64,000 nucleotides of DNA from Lingula anatina (GCF_001039355.2 NW_019775736.1:68882-132881); one strand, 5' to 3'. Shown: positions 36,780 to 51,600, counted from the stretch's first letter. The notes: a model not told the origin generated them from the letters alone. Made by a program: numbers and translations.

Positions 36780-39610
36780 ACCTACCTACTCAAAATCTAA
36801 TATACAAAAAATTTGAAGTGGTAAGTTAAGACTGCAGGTTGGAGATTAGGTCTTAGCTTTTTTTATTCTTGTTGCATTCATTAAATATCTACAAAACATC
36901 TAATTATGCTTGAAACACAGCTCCAAGTTCATCATGTGATGTAATATTGGGATTTTGGAGAGTAAAAACATCATTTTCGGTTCCCTGATTTTCTCAGATT
37001 TTTGCCACCTCGACAGCTATAAACATGCTTTTAATAGTATTTTGACACTTGAACAAAGTACCACAAAAGGGATTTAGGGATTTTTCTTTCAAGACTGACT
37101 GTTGATTTTATCTATAAAAACATGTTTTTTATCCCTATTTGAGTACAGTCCCACCTTAATTAATTGACCAGTATGCTATATGGAGTGTTTTATTCCACAT
37201 ATTTATAAAATGTACCTGGACTCAAAATCAGTTTTTCTTATGATATTTATTATTTTCAGCATATATGACAACAGAAAACAACAAGGTTGTGCTTAAATGA
37301 GTCATGATATGGCTTGCGTGTAGTTATAAATCATCTTAATCATTCTTGTCTTTTTTTGACTTGGTAAACTTCAGCATTTTCCATAGGAGATTTTTATGTT
37401 GTCCACAGCAATATCACTTCTCCATCCATTTCCAGTTTTACCTTCTACATAGAACTGAAATAATAAACATAGATCTAAGTAATTATTTTTCAGCAAAATC
37501 AATAACCCCACTGTCCATGCTGCATCTTTATACTCTAAAAATGAAATGCACAAAAAAATCAAAAGATACAAAATAATCAGATAAATAGAGGGGACTCTGA
37601 TGGTCCTGCTTAACCAAGCACAATCAATTCACAATAAAAAAAATTAACTCAATGAAATGAAGCTAGGCATGTAATCAATATTTATCACAACAGCTACTGT
37701 CTACGCATATGAACAGGCTTTCTGTGTGGGATGTTTAGCAAAAGATTCAATTTTTACATGAAGTAAATAAAGCAGCACCAATGTGATGGAAATATGTATC
37801 CAGTAGGTTTCTAAATAAGCTCTTGTTTCAGCTCTGATGTTGGTGGATCATGCTTAACAAAGTTGCTTCTAAAAATGACACATTTGTTAACTTCTTTCTT
37901 TTGATGTAAGTCCATCTATTGATCACTTTAAAGTCTCTTAGCTATTTCCAACCAGTTAATTTTCTCATATATTTACCTGCTCATCTCCTTGATCTCCCTT
38001 ATCACCAATATTTTAAGAAGATCAAATTACCAGTGGTAATGTTAAACCGTAAATCAGTTACAATTTACCCACTTTTTCTTCAAATATAAAACACGAGGAG
38101 CAAGCAATTCATTATCCATTTGATATATTGCTTGCAACACTTTTGCTGTTATTACAAAGGTGTAAATTTTTCACAACTCTGCCTTCTCCATTATGAATCA
38201 CCCTATCACACTTTCAAAAATGTGATCAATAAATCAACACAGTTTCCAAATGGAACTAGCTGCAGCAGCTTTTTTCTTACTATCATACTTAACACCATCA
38301 AAACAGGATGTGATCATTGATATTGCTTTTCATTAAAAGTCACCAAGCCTGAGATCAGTTGGACATTTTTACACATGCAATTAAGATCACATCTAGCTGA
38401 ATATTGAAACCAAAAGCCTTTTTTCACTTTATGATAGAGACCTCTAAAACCCTAACCTGCTTATATTTAAGCACCCTGAATGTCAGACACCTCTGTATGA
38501 CCCATAATTAGTCTTGACCAGGGGTAGATTATTTGAAAGGGAGTCCACGGATGCAAAGCTGACCCTAACCCCCCCCCCCCAACCCCTTGGTGTAGGGTTT
38601 GGGGCCTGCTGAAGGGCCAGAAAAGTTTGGGTATTTTTGAGGGCGAACTGTGCCATTTGGTACAGATTAAAACTATGATTTAGCTAGACAAAATTCTACT
38701 TTCAAGAGTGGTCACTGCTGTGATTTTTTTTTCAGAAATTGAAGGGGGGTCAGGACCCCCCTGACACCCCCCTTTATCTGCCAGTGGTCTCGCCCATGTG
38801 TAAACACTAATACCTCAAGAAAGCAACGGCTTTTTAAAAATCATGAAACATGTCATACTACATTTTCTAAGTGTCCCACTATTTTTGCTTTGGAAAAAAA
38901 ATAAATTGCTGATATCAATCAATGACACATTATCAGGCTCTTTATTAATTTTTGTAAAACAGGCATAATACGTAGTCTTATTTATGTAATGCCATTTGAT
39001 CTTGGGTCATATAAGAAGACTTAAATTTTTGGTTTTTAAGTAAAAAAAAATAACAACATTTGACTAAAGGCGCCAGTCTCACAAAAGAACCTCACACCGA
39101 TTTGGTTCACTTCAATTCAGAATAAAACCATAATAGTCCACCAAAAGTAACTATTGATTAAACATTAGCCATCTCTATCTTTTTTTCAAGGAAGAAGCTT
39201 TACATTACCACTGATTTAACTTGGGTCAAAGTAGTCTTAAAGCCTTCAGTCTCAATGTAAAAATCAACAGTTAAGTTTGTCCATGAAACCCGGTCAAAGT
39301 GTTGTATGCATGTAACACAATACGTATACTATGTTATATGTAATGTTTTACAAGGATGTTCTACACATATTTTACCCCCTGAGTAACAGACAACCACAGG
39401 TGATACACTCTAACCAAAAAGCCATCACAGTTCAGTTCAACTGTAAGAATGGCACCAAGGGTTGTTCAATAAGCAAAATTGAAATCAGTTACCTATACCT
39501 GTCTGTTACCTTATTTTATCTTGTAAGATTGATGCTCACACCATGGGGGATGTAAAGAACCAAAGACCCAAGTTCAGAGTATCTCACATTCATGCACATT
39601 TCACATGAAT
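36780..39610. repeat. 2.8-kb duplicated block, copy 2
   Basis: Copy of 33914-36778. It is continuous with the body of the astacin-MAM gene and holds its nearest last exon (37371-37454) and part of the last intron, so this is the copy that belongs to the gene as drawn. Confidence 0.92.
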
Positions 39611-42600
39611 ACTAGAAACAAACTGTGTTATGATGCCCATTTCATCACCTGCAAACATGCATGCAGGTATATGCCACTTGATACATAAGGCCTTTTCACA
39701 CCAAGTGTTATATCTCATTTTAGCCGTACAGCTGTACCAGTGCATTTTGGGAGATTGACAACTCTAAAATAGTCTGGCTATGACATAAGAGGGTCCCTGA
39801 ACATCAGACACTCAAGCTTTAGTGTCCATGCCTGAACAGAGCCCAATTTAAGTTCTACCCACACAGCAAAAAGCAAACTGCCCAAAGGCCATTGCAGTGT
39901 AATTCCTTGGTAAAACCTCTTAAAACATACCTGTTCAGCTGTATCCCTTTTCTGTCCATTGTTTGGGTTAAAGCCATTATCTATATCTTATATATTCCAT
40001 ATCATATAACTGTGAAATTACCCATTATAAGAAAAAAGCTAAACATAGTCTGATACACCTACAAAAATGCTAAAAAAAAATCACAAAAATTTCATTGAAA
40101 ATGAGTGCTTACATTAAATTCTCCAGAATATCCAATATTGGCAGTGAGCAAGAAATGTCTCCATCTTGTCCCCTTGTCTCCACTGATTGTTGTCAATGCT
40201 CTGTAATCAGAGCCAAACTTGACACCAATCTTCAGAGTTCCCATGTTGGCACCATACATGTGATAGTAGAAGTCAATGCAGTATCGGGTGGAAGAACCAT
40301 ATCCCATAACAGCTGGTGACAGCAGGCGTGCTGTCTTTCCAGAGTATCCACTAGCTTCCACATACACATATTTTCCTGAGAGTACAAAAAATACAGATGT
40401 ATTTTTTTCTGTTGTATAAAAAAATTATAAAAATAATAGAGCTCAATGACTATAACTTCATTCTAGATATATAATAATAGTCTGCCTCTTAAAATGTGAG
40501 CATGCAGTTAAGTCACATGTTCTGAGAAGATTTATTTTAAAAGAATCTTCATCATTAAAAAAAGTGAATATTAATTCTTACCACTACCACTTTGGTCTGC
40601 TGTGGGTCCTGTATTGCTAGATGGTGTACTGCCTGAGGTTAATGTCCAGTCCATGTCATCTGACCGGTCCTGGCCCCAGCCACACAGGTTTCTATCAAAG
40701 GTGCAGCTTGAAAGATAGGCACCTTAATGAAAAAAAACAACAAAAAACTCATGATATAGTAAACCCACACACACATATATCTTTAAGTAAAAATTCTCAA
40801 TTAAAAAAAAAGTTAAACCTATTGCCTGATAGTTCTGACTGACAGATTATAGTACTTGAACTTTCAAAAAAAAAAAAAAAAAAACCCACTCTTGAGATGT
40901 ATTTCATATCTTTTAAAAGGAAAAACTAGAAGTTCATTTTTTGATGGATGAGAACCATTTTCAATACTTTACTATAACAGCAGGTAATAATGGTGTAACG
41001 GATGCGTTGATATTTAAGATGATTAAAGAGCACAGTGGGGGCACGGTACACAACACTGCAACAATTAAACTTACCTGGTTTAGGTGTGGTGTATGAAGTT
41101 TGAGCTCCAGAGGCTGTGAAAAGAGAGAAAATATTGGTCATTTTTTACAACAATGTTTAGGTGCAATGACTCTGGCTTGTATTTGATTCCACTGATCAAT
41201 CATACAAAATTTAGATACCAGGATTTATGTTCTATATTTTCAGAGTGAACTTATCCCTTACATATCAATAACCTTTTTCTTACATTGATTTACATTAGTT
41301 ACATTAGCTGATTAATCAGTATGTGATTTACATTACATAAAGCATTCAGCAGAATTTTGATAAAAGAAATTCATTCACTGCTAAAATTGGAATTAAAAAA
41401 AAAAAAGATACACATTCCATTTAATTATGAACAGTGAACAATGCTTGATAATGAAAAACACATTTTAATACAAATATTACACTACTGGTGGCAAACCGTG
41501 GACATTTACTATTGGTGTTTGGAATATGTAGGCAAATAATTTATAATGAATGACATACAAATACAAATTTCATAAGAAAATCATACCAGTACACTTGTAG
41601 AACTTCCTCACATCTTCAATATCACTAGAACTGAGTCCTACACGCTGGCCGATGGTGACTCCAGACTTCTTGGCAACCAAGGTGGGCTTTGACCTGTCCT
41701 TGGCAAAGTAGTATGCCCCATAATGCATGATGGAACCATAGTCATAGGGGGTGAAATGTTGGATTTCGCCAGCACTATACTTCTCAAATTCAGATTCTTT
41801 ACCTACAGAAATTAAATGCATAGTGTTATAACTGGGATCTGAGTGAGAGGGGAAATGGAGGAATAAGTTGATGTGAAGCACCACAAGTGTATGGATGAGG
41901 CCAAAGTAAAAACCTCCATGCATTGCATAGTTTTCTTGTCATAATTTTGAACTAGATCAAAGACTGAACCATGAAGCAAAGTACTATAGAATAATCAGTC
42001 AATTTTTCCATTATTATCAGCAAAAATGGTCTCATAATCAGTTCAATCGCAGATCACTGTGATATACTACATTAGCTGATTAAACAGTATCCACTTACCT
42101 GATGGACCTTATTGTAAGCTACAGTCACATAATTGTCTCTATATTTTAATGACACTGCTCATTATAAAATACTATATTTGCCAATAAAACAGTATAGACT
42201 GACCTGATTGAATATTACTGTAGACTACAGTCACATAATTGTCTCTATCATAACGACTCTGTTCATGATGGAAACCAAGGGTGTGCAGCAACTCGTGCAT
42301 GACAGTTCCCTTCTGAAGGCAGCCACGGCCCAAAGACACATCCTGTTTTCCACCAAACTTTCCAACACCAGAAAAGCATCTTTAATTGAAAGAAAATTAT
42401 AAATATCAGTGTTTAATTGCAATGATCTCCATGTCCATGATTATCATATAAAAAAAAATGTTAAGTTTGGTACAATGAAAAGAGGTGATAGCACTCTCCT
42501 TCGGTTCATTCAAAGGAGAAAATCCTTTTTGATTGTTTGGGAGACCACTGTTACCACATTAAGTAAGGGCAAAAATGAAACTCATTACAGAATGCAAAAT

Positions 42601-45600
42601 AATTGTAGGATGTTATTCACTGAATAATCATCTATTCAAATATCACACATAAAATAATTAAGCACATGACATGAAATTAAAAGTTTCCACCCTGGAATTG
42701 ACAAAAATCACAACTGCACAAAACACCTTACACATTAACAAAAACATCCATGGGGAATATCATCCACAGGGAATACAAAAGGAAAAGATATTAATTATCA
42801 AACAGAATAACGATTCTCACCCTGAAATAGGTCTGACATGGATGTAATCTGATTCACTTCTACGTGGCGTAAACCTTATACAATAAATGTTGCCCACTGC
42901 CACTTTCTGTTCTAGTTCTCTCATGGCTTCCACTATGATATCAGAGGCGTAGGATGCTTTAAGTAATAAAAAGTCAAAGATAGAAAATGAAATGAGCAGG
43001 CTGATTGTAAGAATATCAATCTGATCCCTTGGTGGTGATAATGCTTCTTTTAGTAAGATATACGCCATAGTTTCTTTTTTCTGTGGACAAGTGCGATGAT
43101 TATAGGTACGAACGTTTGACTTTTACTCAGAATTAATAGATTTGTTTCTTAAGTTCACAACTCAATAAACAGCATATATATCATTTTGTTAAATATTATA
43201 ATGTTGGCAGTCCAGTTTATAGCCAATCTTAATAGAAGTCTTCTTTTGTACTCACGGTATGAGCTGTCAATAATGTAAGGTACAACACCATTGGGCCATC
43301 GCTGGAAGTCATTTTTCATGGCATTTCTGTGCTGGATATGATATTAAAAAAACAGAGTAATAGATACTGTCCTACAACTAAAACATACAACTAGACAAAT
43401 TTTTCAGTTTTCATGATCATGAATTTTGTTTGTGAAAATAATTTCATTGGATCTTAGTTTTCATTGTCAGAAAGTTTTTATTTATAATAGATCCTGAAAT
43501 TTTGATTTACCTGTTGACTGTCAGGCCTACCCAACTACCAGACTCGGCACCTAAGGATCCTGAATAAACTGGTATATCGCACCACACTACCCGTTTTCAA
43601 GGTGTGTGTCAGATTGCATTTTGGAGTATCATACCCCAGAAGAAATTTTGTAAGACGACTGCGGGCTCATCCACGCTCGGCTGAACAACCTTAAACTGTA
43701 CTCTTACTTTAGAGTACTCTAGTTTATTGTCTCTATGGGGGTATATGGGCACTTTTCGACATTCGGTTTGAATGATTTAACACCTTTTGATAGGGCTTTT
43801 TTGCATTGTATTAGATTAATGTGGCAGTCTAAGGTTGTTCTAGGTGGTTTTGAAATTTATGCACCCGATTTTAAAATCATATAGCGATTTTACGACAATC
43901 GCTTACTATCCAATCAAGGTGACAGCCGAGCGTGGGTTCATCCCTTCGGTGTTCTGACTGATACTCCGAAATGCGATCTGACACACACCTTGAAAACGGG
44001 TAGCGTGGTCCGATATACCGGTTAATTCGGGATCCTTAGGTGCCGAGTCTGGTAGTTGGGAAGGCCTGACTGTGAGAGGGACTAACAAGTCATCATCAAG
44101 ACTGAGGTAATTACCTGTTCACCTTCACCTGAACAGGTAATTCAGTTGTGACCAAGTCTGTCAGAGTGAAAAGATGAAACAGTCAACAGGTAAATCAAAA
44201 TTTCAGGATCTATCATAAATGAAAACTTTCTGACAATTAATGTTGTTTGTTGGTACTTGGTAGATCCAAAATCTCAAAACACTGAGGGGGGAGGAGAGCA
44301 TTTTTATTGCCCCCCCACCCCCAACCCCTTTAACCAGTGCATCTGCTGAAGTATTGAACAGGTACAAAGAAACATTTTAGGCTTGCAAGACTATCTTATA
44401 AGAATGTTAAACACGAACAGTTGTCTTTGCAAATATTTCCAGTTCTGGTCAATTAGTCTTTCTGAAGTGATTACCCCAACATAAACTATCACTGACAGAC
44501 CTAATAGCCTAAGAGATACTAAGAGTGAATGAAAATCAGGGTATATCACATTTGTGTACAGACATATAAGACAAAAAAGTAAATGCAACTTCATCAGCTA
44601 AAATTTCGATTTTTGACAATCTTTTATAAAACTGAGGAGTTTTGGTCCAAATTAAGACAGCTTATTGATACTTAATCACTGTAGCTAAAACTCTTTAACC
44701 AATTAAACATTTTTTTTATGAAACAGGGCTCTGAAGAAGTTTCACCCATTCTGATGCACTTACTTTAAAGAGGCTAGGGTCAAGATCCATATCACCTTCA
44801 AATTTACCTAGCAATGATGAAGTTAAATTTTTGTATTGTTTATTAAGATATGCTTAGGTCATAACAAATAACACTGAAATATTTAAAAAAAAAATAAATA
44901 AATAAACAAAAGGAACATTATGGGCTTTCTATATCTAAAATTCAATTTATGCTAATTCAAAGATCTTACTTACTGTAAGTGGTCTTTAAACAATATGCAG
45001 TAAACACCAATTAAGAGACTCGCACAAAATGCAAAGTGAAAGCAATAGTTATCCATTGCATAAAGGGCAAATAACATAATCAAAATAAAGCAATTTTTGC
45101 AACAAATAACCATTGTGATTAAACAACATGTTATTTTGTTTAAATATTGTTAGAAAAAAGAACCATCAAAGTCAAGATCATTTTAGTAAGAGCTGGTAAG
45201 AAATGTCATCTAGGGCACAATGTAAAATCCTTACCTCCCATTTCCTCAGGTGACACTCCTGGGGGAAGGTTGGGCTGTGTCCAGGACAGCAAATCTATAC
45301 AACAATACATTACAAAATTTCCTGATGTTGGCAATGAAGTGATCTTTATTGAAATTGTTTGTTTTTTAACAGAGTTGACATTTATGTCTGATTTATAGTA
45401 TTATAAGTTCCAATTCTAAAAACTGATACGACACAAAGGTTCACTGACAGAAGATCTTTATGCATGTACTACATTAATGCCTATGCATGCAAACTTGAAG
45501 TTTCTTAGGGATATATTTATTCAGTGAGTGGGACTAGTACAGGTACATGTATATATCTACACGAGTCTGCCTGAGAGACTAAAAAATGTGTTGCTAGATT

Positions 45601-48600
45601 AAAGTGTCATCCTTATAAAGTATTTCAGTATTGTGTATCTTTAAAAAAAAAAACCTCTGCCACATTGAACTGGCAAAGCTACCCAACTCTGCAGCTCATT
45701 CTTGTTGCTTTCCAAGTAACCAGTCTTGAATGTGTGACCACTTTCAAATACGGAGAATTGATTGAATTTTCCTCTTTTGACTTCCTTGTTGTTTTAACTT
45801 TTAGTTTCACCTCAAATGCAAGCTAGATCTTTGACGTAATGAAATTACTGCTCTTGAATAAAAATCACTTAATCATTTTATTTCATAAAGTGAAAGTGCG
45901 AAGAAAGGGTAGAAGTTTATTTGGTTGAAGCCAAATAAAGAAAAGTGTTTGAAAAAGACATGCTTGGAAATGATGCACGAACTTAGTTCAGTAATAAGTT
46001 GAAAATTGATTGATGATACACGCCAGCAAAATAAGTTATGGTACATTAAAGCTATAAAAAACACTTTATTGCATAATAACACTTTTTGGTTTACAAAAAT
46101 GCAGCTTTCCATTGTCTATGATATCCTCTTTTGACTACTCCACTAACATATCAGATTACACGACAAAAAATGTAAGGAAGTGATGACACATTCACTGTTT
46201 TTCTAGGTATAACCTGTATCTGCAAAAAACATGTCCTTATCTTCATTCAGCCATAAGGAACACCCAGGGAAAACAATGGATGTGATCCCCCTTGTGCAAT
46301 AGTTCTGGTTAGCCTCAGCTAGCAAAGCTCCCTCAAACCCTAATTTTCCTTGTTGGAATAAGTATAAAAGCAACAGAAATTTATGAAAGTTTCAGATACA
46401 ATTGTGCATTGATATCAGTTCAATATGGAGCTGTGCAAGAAAGTCATGTTTATTGTATTCCTATTTGCACTGGCAATCACTTTGTCACAAGAAACAAGGG
46501 CTTTAGGGCTTTATGGAGAGGATCTGGAGACTGGCACTATGGGGTTTAAAGATGTTGCAGAACTACTGCTACAAGAGATGCGTTGCCGCAGCATTCAAAA
46601 CAAACAACAGAGACAAATCAACCTGCTGGGGAATCTGGCAAGAAAGTTGCAGGTAATCCAATAACTCAGTTTGTATTTTCTGGGTGTTTAAGGGTGGTTG
46701 GAAACAGAGGCATGTGTTCCCTCAAAAATCATGAATTTGAATACAAGTGATTTCAAGATGGGTGATATATTGAACTTTGCAGAAAGCCTGATAATTTTGC
46801 AACACAAGTTCCATGGGATGTTAATGAACAAAACTATATTAGGCAACCACTAATTCAAAGGTCAACAATAATTTTTTTCATAAGTGTGTATACAATTTTG
46901 TTGATGATTATTTATTTATTTATTTTTTGTTTTCTATGCATTACATAAGAAATGTCCAAAAGAAGAGTTAGACTAACCTTATTTTGTTTATCATTCATAT
47001 ATCAAAATTCAGAGACAAGTACAAGATATCACACAGAAACTGCCTCACTCTGAGGATGAAGAAAACTTAGAAGAACCTCCCATTTTACACAGATCTGCCA
47101 ACAAGACCCATACCAGAAATAAACGAAATATCCGAAATGGTAAGCGAAGTATTTCTGACCCCAGAAAACTATTCCATTTCGTTTTTGAAGTATTCTGAAA
47201 AATCAATGAAGTCTGATCAAAATTTTATCTAATTATAAAATCTGTTCTTAATGCACACTGTAGGTCCATTACCCAGTGGCATTGCTAGTGGTGCCACCTA
47301 TACAAGATGGGGAAGAAAGACATGTCCACCAGGAGCAGAGTTAGTGTATGATGGTACAAACAACTCAAATTCTTTATCAGTCAAAATGTCACTGAATTAC
47401 TAAAAAAAATCTATTATAAACTGACACTTACACCATATAATCCTAAACAGATGGCATTATGATAATCATTTGAAGATCAGCTAGGGGTTGTGATTAATAT
47501 ATTAATTATGATTATTTTATTTTTTAAGGCAATGTTTAGACTTTAGTTTTCCTCTTTTATACATGTTGTTTTCACAAGTTTTCTCAAGTATTCCGAGGAA
47601 CTTTGGTTTAAATTGTAGAAATATATGCATGTAAAAACTGATTGTCATCCTTGATTTTTTTTCTTAGGTGTGATCGGTGGATCTCTTTATACTCACAACG
47701 GTGGAGGTAGTGATCTGCAGTGTCTTCCCCACACCCCGCAGTGGGGAACTTATAAAGATGGTTTTCAGTCAAGTGCCTTCATGTATGGAGCAGAACTAGA
47801 GATTCAAGCCAATGACCCATTCAGTAAAGTCAACACTGGGAGGATCACTAGACTTCATGATGAGACCCCAGTTTGTGCTGTGTGCCGGTCTGTTAATCGG
47901 TCCAGTCAAGTCATGATCCCAGCGAGAAGAGAATGCCCAGAAAGCTGGACTAAGGAGTATAATGGCTACCTTATGTCGGCACATCATGGACACAAAAGAT
48001 CTCAATTTGTGTGCATCGATGGGGCACCTGAGGTAAACGAGGGTGGAACTGGGAACCAAAATGGTGCCCTGCTGTACGTGGTTGAAGCAAAGTGTGGCTC
48101 CCTCCCATGTCCAAGTTATGTTGATGGCAGAGAACTGACCTGTGTTGTTTGTTCAAAGTAAATTGCATTGTGGTTGATGTGATTGTGCTGCGCTGTCTAC
48201 TATAAAGCACATTTGTCTTGTTCCAGGCGCTTAATGTAGTTTCGCAAAATTTTTTTTAAAAGTTTTATTTTGATTGTAATTTTAGGTCCATACTTTTTAC
48301 CCACTTTGAGCTAAGATAAATCAGTTGTATTCCATGTCAATGAGAATAATATACCAGATCACAAAATGAGAGAAATACCTTATGCTTTATCTATGTTTTT
48401 TCATCATTTTAGGTGCTTTACTTGATTGAAATAGAACAAATTTTAGAGCTTTAAAACCAATATATTATTTTATTCATTTTTGTTAAACCAGGCTGGTCAA
48501 AACGTAATTGGTACTTTGTGCTGTAGGCAAAGAAAATTGCTGTTTGAGTCAAGTCTGTAGATCTGGATCTAAAGACTGATATAGTACATGCATGCTGCTT

Positions 48601-51600
48601 AATCAAATTTATGTATTACAATGTATATTATACCCTTCTGTGTTACATGAAAGCAAAAAATATCAAACAAATGAACATTCTGCATGACTCTCTAATTACA
48701 ACTGGAAGAAAAATATATTAAGCATACATTTTGGTCACATTCATCTCATTTTACCAGAAGATTGCCTTACTTCTCTTAAAATAAATTCCAAGGGTCAGAC
48801 CATTCTTCAAGTTCTAATTTTTCAGCATGTTATGATTTTTTTGTTCAAAGTTCAAAGAGAAATTTAGGTGCTTGAATAAAGAAATTATTAAATGAAAAGA
48901 CTTGTTTTTTTTTAACCATAAAACAATATATATATTATGAGAGACATTTTTGGCCACCCTGAAAAATGAAACAAACTCAAAATACCTTAATTAAAGGATG
49001 TCTAATATAAAAAATCAATTAAATAAACAAAAGGCACAAAATAAAATGTTCTCTATTAGTGGTCTTTAAACAATATGCAGTAAGCACCAATTAAGAGACT
49101 CTCACAAAATGCAAATTGAAAGCAATAGTTATCCATTGCATAAAGAACAAATGACATAATAAAAACTAGAGGATCAGAGAGGCGATACCGCCTCCGAATA
49201 TTGTACCACCAGCTGGGGTAAGCGCGATCGTATAGACCCCCACACACACAAAAAAGGGACACCACCACCAGTCTTGTGCTTGTCAAGCTGTAAAAAATGC
49301 AATCAACAAGAATTCTCAAAATATGCAAAAAAATATATATATAACTAAAAATGGTACAATCAANCTCTGCCAGTTTTGGAGATATAAGGGACTAAATTTT
49401 ATAATTTTGGAGTTACAATAATGTGCCATAAATTTCGTACAGAAAAAATTAATTAAAATAAAGAAAAGGTCATTTTGGTCAAAATTCTTGAAATGGGAGG
49501 TGCTCTGAAGTTCCAGATGTTCAAATTTGATGAAATAATGTCATTTTTGACCACAGGTTGTCTGCCTCGCCAAGCCTTATGTTTTATTTTTCAGGAGTTC
49601 AAAATTTATTATCCATTACCGTACTGCACATTTTGCTTTCACCACCAATATGTACTTTTTGATATAGCGTAACTCGAAAACCGTATGGAATACAAAAAAA
49701 CGGAGACCACTTCCAGTGTTGGGCTTTACATGCTCTACAAAATGCAAAAAAGAATGGGTCTCTAGCACTAACGGTTCCCAAATTAGAGACAGTTTTCAGT
49801 TTCGGTATCTTATGGCCGCTACTCCCGTGAAAATGCACCGATTGACCCCAAATTCAATGAGATGAAAGATGACCCAAAGGGTAACACTTTCCAATAATAT
49901 TATTGGTTAAGTCTGTGTAGTGTCTGAATAACAGCGCAAAAAAAAAAATTTTCGTAAAAAAATTCGTTTTTTTTTTAAATTTTGGCCCGTTTGACCTTGA
50001 AGTAAAGGTCAAAGGTCAAATCCAAGGGCATATTTGAAATCTACACATACGACTTTTGGAAAGCCGTCTGTAGAAATTTTTCCCATAATTCCTTCCATAG
50101 GGTAGATAATTAGCATTTAATTTTGCCAATTTTGGACAAGGGTGCATTGCAATGAGTGCCACACCTAGACCCCAATACCGACAAAGCCCAAATTTTACGT
50201 GGAACGAGTTGAGATTATAGGTGACTTAAATCCAAGAGATGGGTACGCAGGCCCTAGTAGTCTAGGAGGAGAAGCGGTAACGGTGACTTGGCGGCGGAGC
50301 CGGCGGAACATACGGGTCGGGACTAAAACCATGTGTACCGCCAGCGCCTACGCTGGTGGTACAATAAAGCAATTTTGGCAACAAATAACCATTATGACTA
50401 AACAACATATTATTTTGTTAAAATATTGTTACAAAAAACCCATCAAAGTCGAGATCATTTTAGAAAGAGCTGGTAAGAAATGTCATCTAGGGCACTATGT
50501 AAAATCCTTACCTCCCATTTCCTCAGGTGACACTCCCGGGGGAAGGTTGGGCTGTGTCCAGGAAAGCAAATCTATACAACAATACATTACAAAATTTCCT
50601 GATGTTGGCAATGAAGTGATCTTTATTGAAATTGTTTGTTTTTTAATAGAGTTGACATTTGTGTCTGATTTATGGTATTATAAGTTCCAATTCTAAAAAC
50701 TGATATGACACAAAGGTTCACTGACAGAAGATCTTTATGCATGTACTACATTAATGCCTATGCATGCAAACTTGAAGTTTCTTAGGGATATATTTATTCA
50801 GTGAGTGGGACTAGTACAGGTACATGTATATATCTACACGAGTCTGCCTGAGAGACTAAAAAATGTGTTGCTAGATTAAAGTGTCATCCTTATAAAGTAT
50901 TTCGGTATCATGTATCTTAAAAAAAAAAAAAAAAAACACCCCTCAGCCACACTGAATTGGCAAAGCTACCCAACTTTGCAGCTAATTCTTGTTGCTTTCC
51001 AAGTAATCAGTGAGCCAATCTTGAATGTGACCACTTTCAAATACGGAGAATTAATTAAATTTTCCTCTTTTGACTTCCTTGTTTTGTTTTAACTTTTAGT
51101 TACACCTCAAATGCAAGCTAGATCTTTGACGTAATGCTCTTGTATAAAAATCACTTAATCATTTTATTTCATAAAGTGAAAGTGCAAAGAAAGGGTAGGG
51201 GTTTATTTGGTTGAAGTTAAAGTATGAAAAGCATTTGAAAAAGACATGCTTGCAAATGATACACGAATATAGTTCAGTAATAAATTGAAAATTGATTGAT
51301 GATACAAGCCAGCAAAATAAGTTATGGTACATTAAACCTAAAAAACACACAATATATTGCAAAATAAAAATTTTGATGAAAAAAAAAATGCAGCTTGCCA
51401 TTGTCTGAAAGATCCTATTTTGACTGCTCCACTAACATATCAGATTACACCACAAAAAATGTAAGGGAGTGATGACACATTCACTGTAATTCTAGGTATA
51501 ACCTGTATCTGCAGAAAACATGTCCTTATCATCATTCAGCCATGAGGAACACCGAGGGAAAACAATGCATGTGATCCCCCTTGTGCAATCGTTCTGGTTA

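Larger units (their letters stand above)
44885..48993. repeat. ~4-kb tandem block A (protease exon 3 plus nested collagen-C4-like gene)
   Basis: It aligns with 49010-54255 from an AATAAACAAAAGG start to the CTCAAAATACCTTAA end, with the same order: astacin exon 3 (-), TATA box, four-exon nested gene (+) and its 3' UTR. The second block has a 1.2-kb insertion that this one lacks. Confidence 0.9.
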
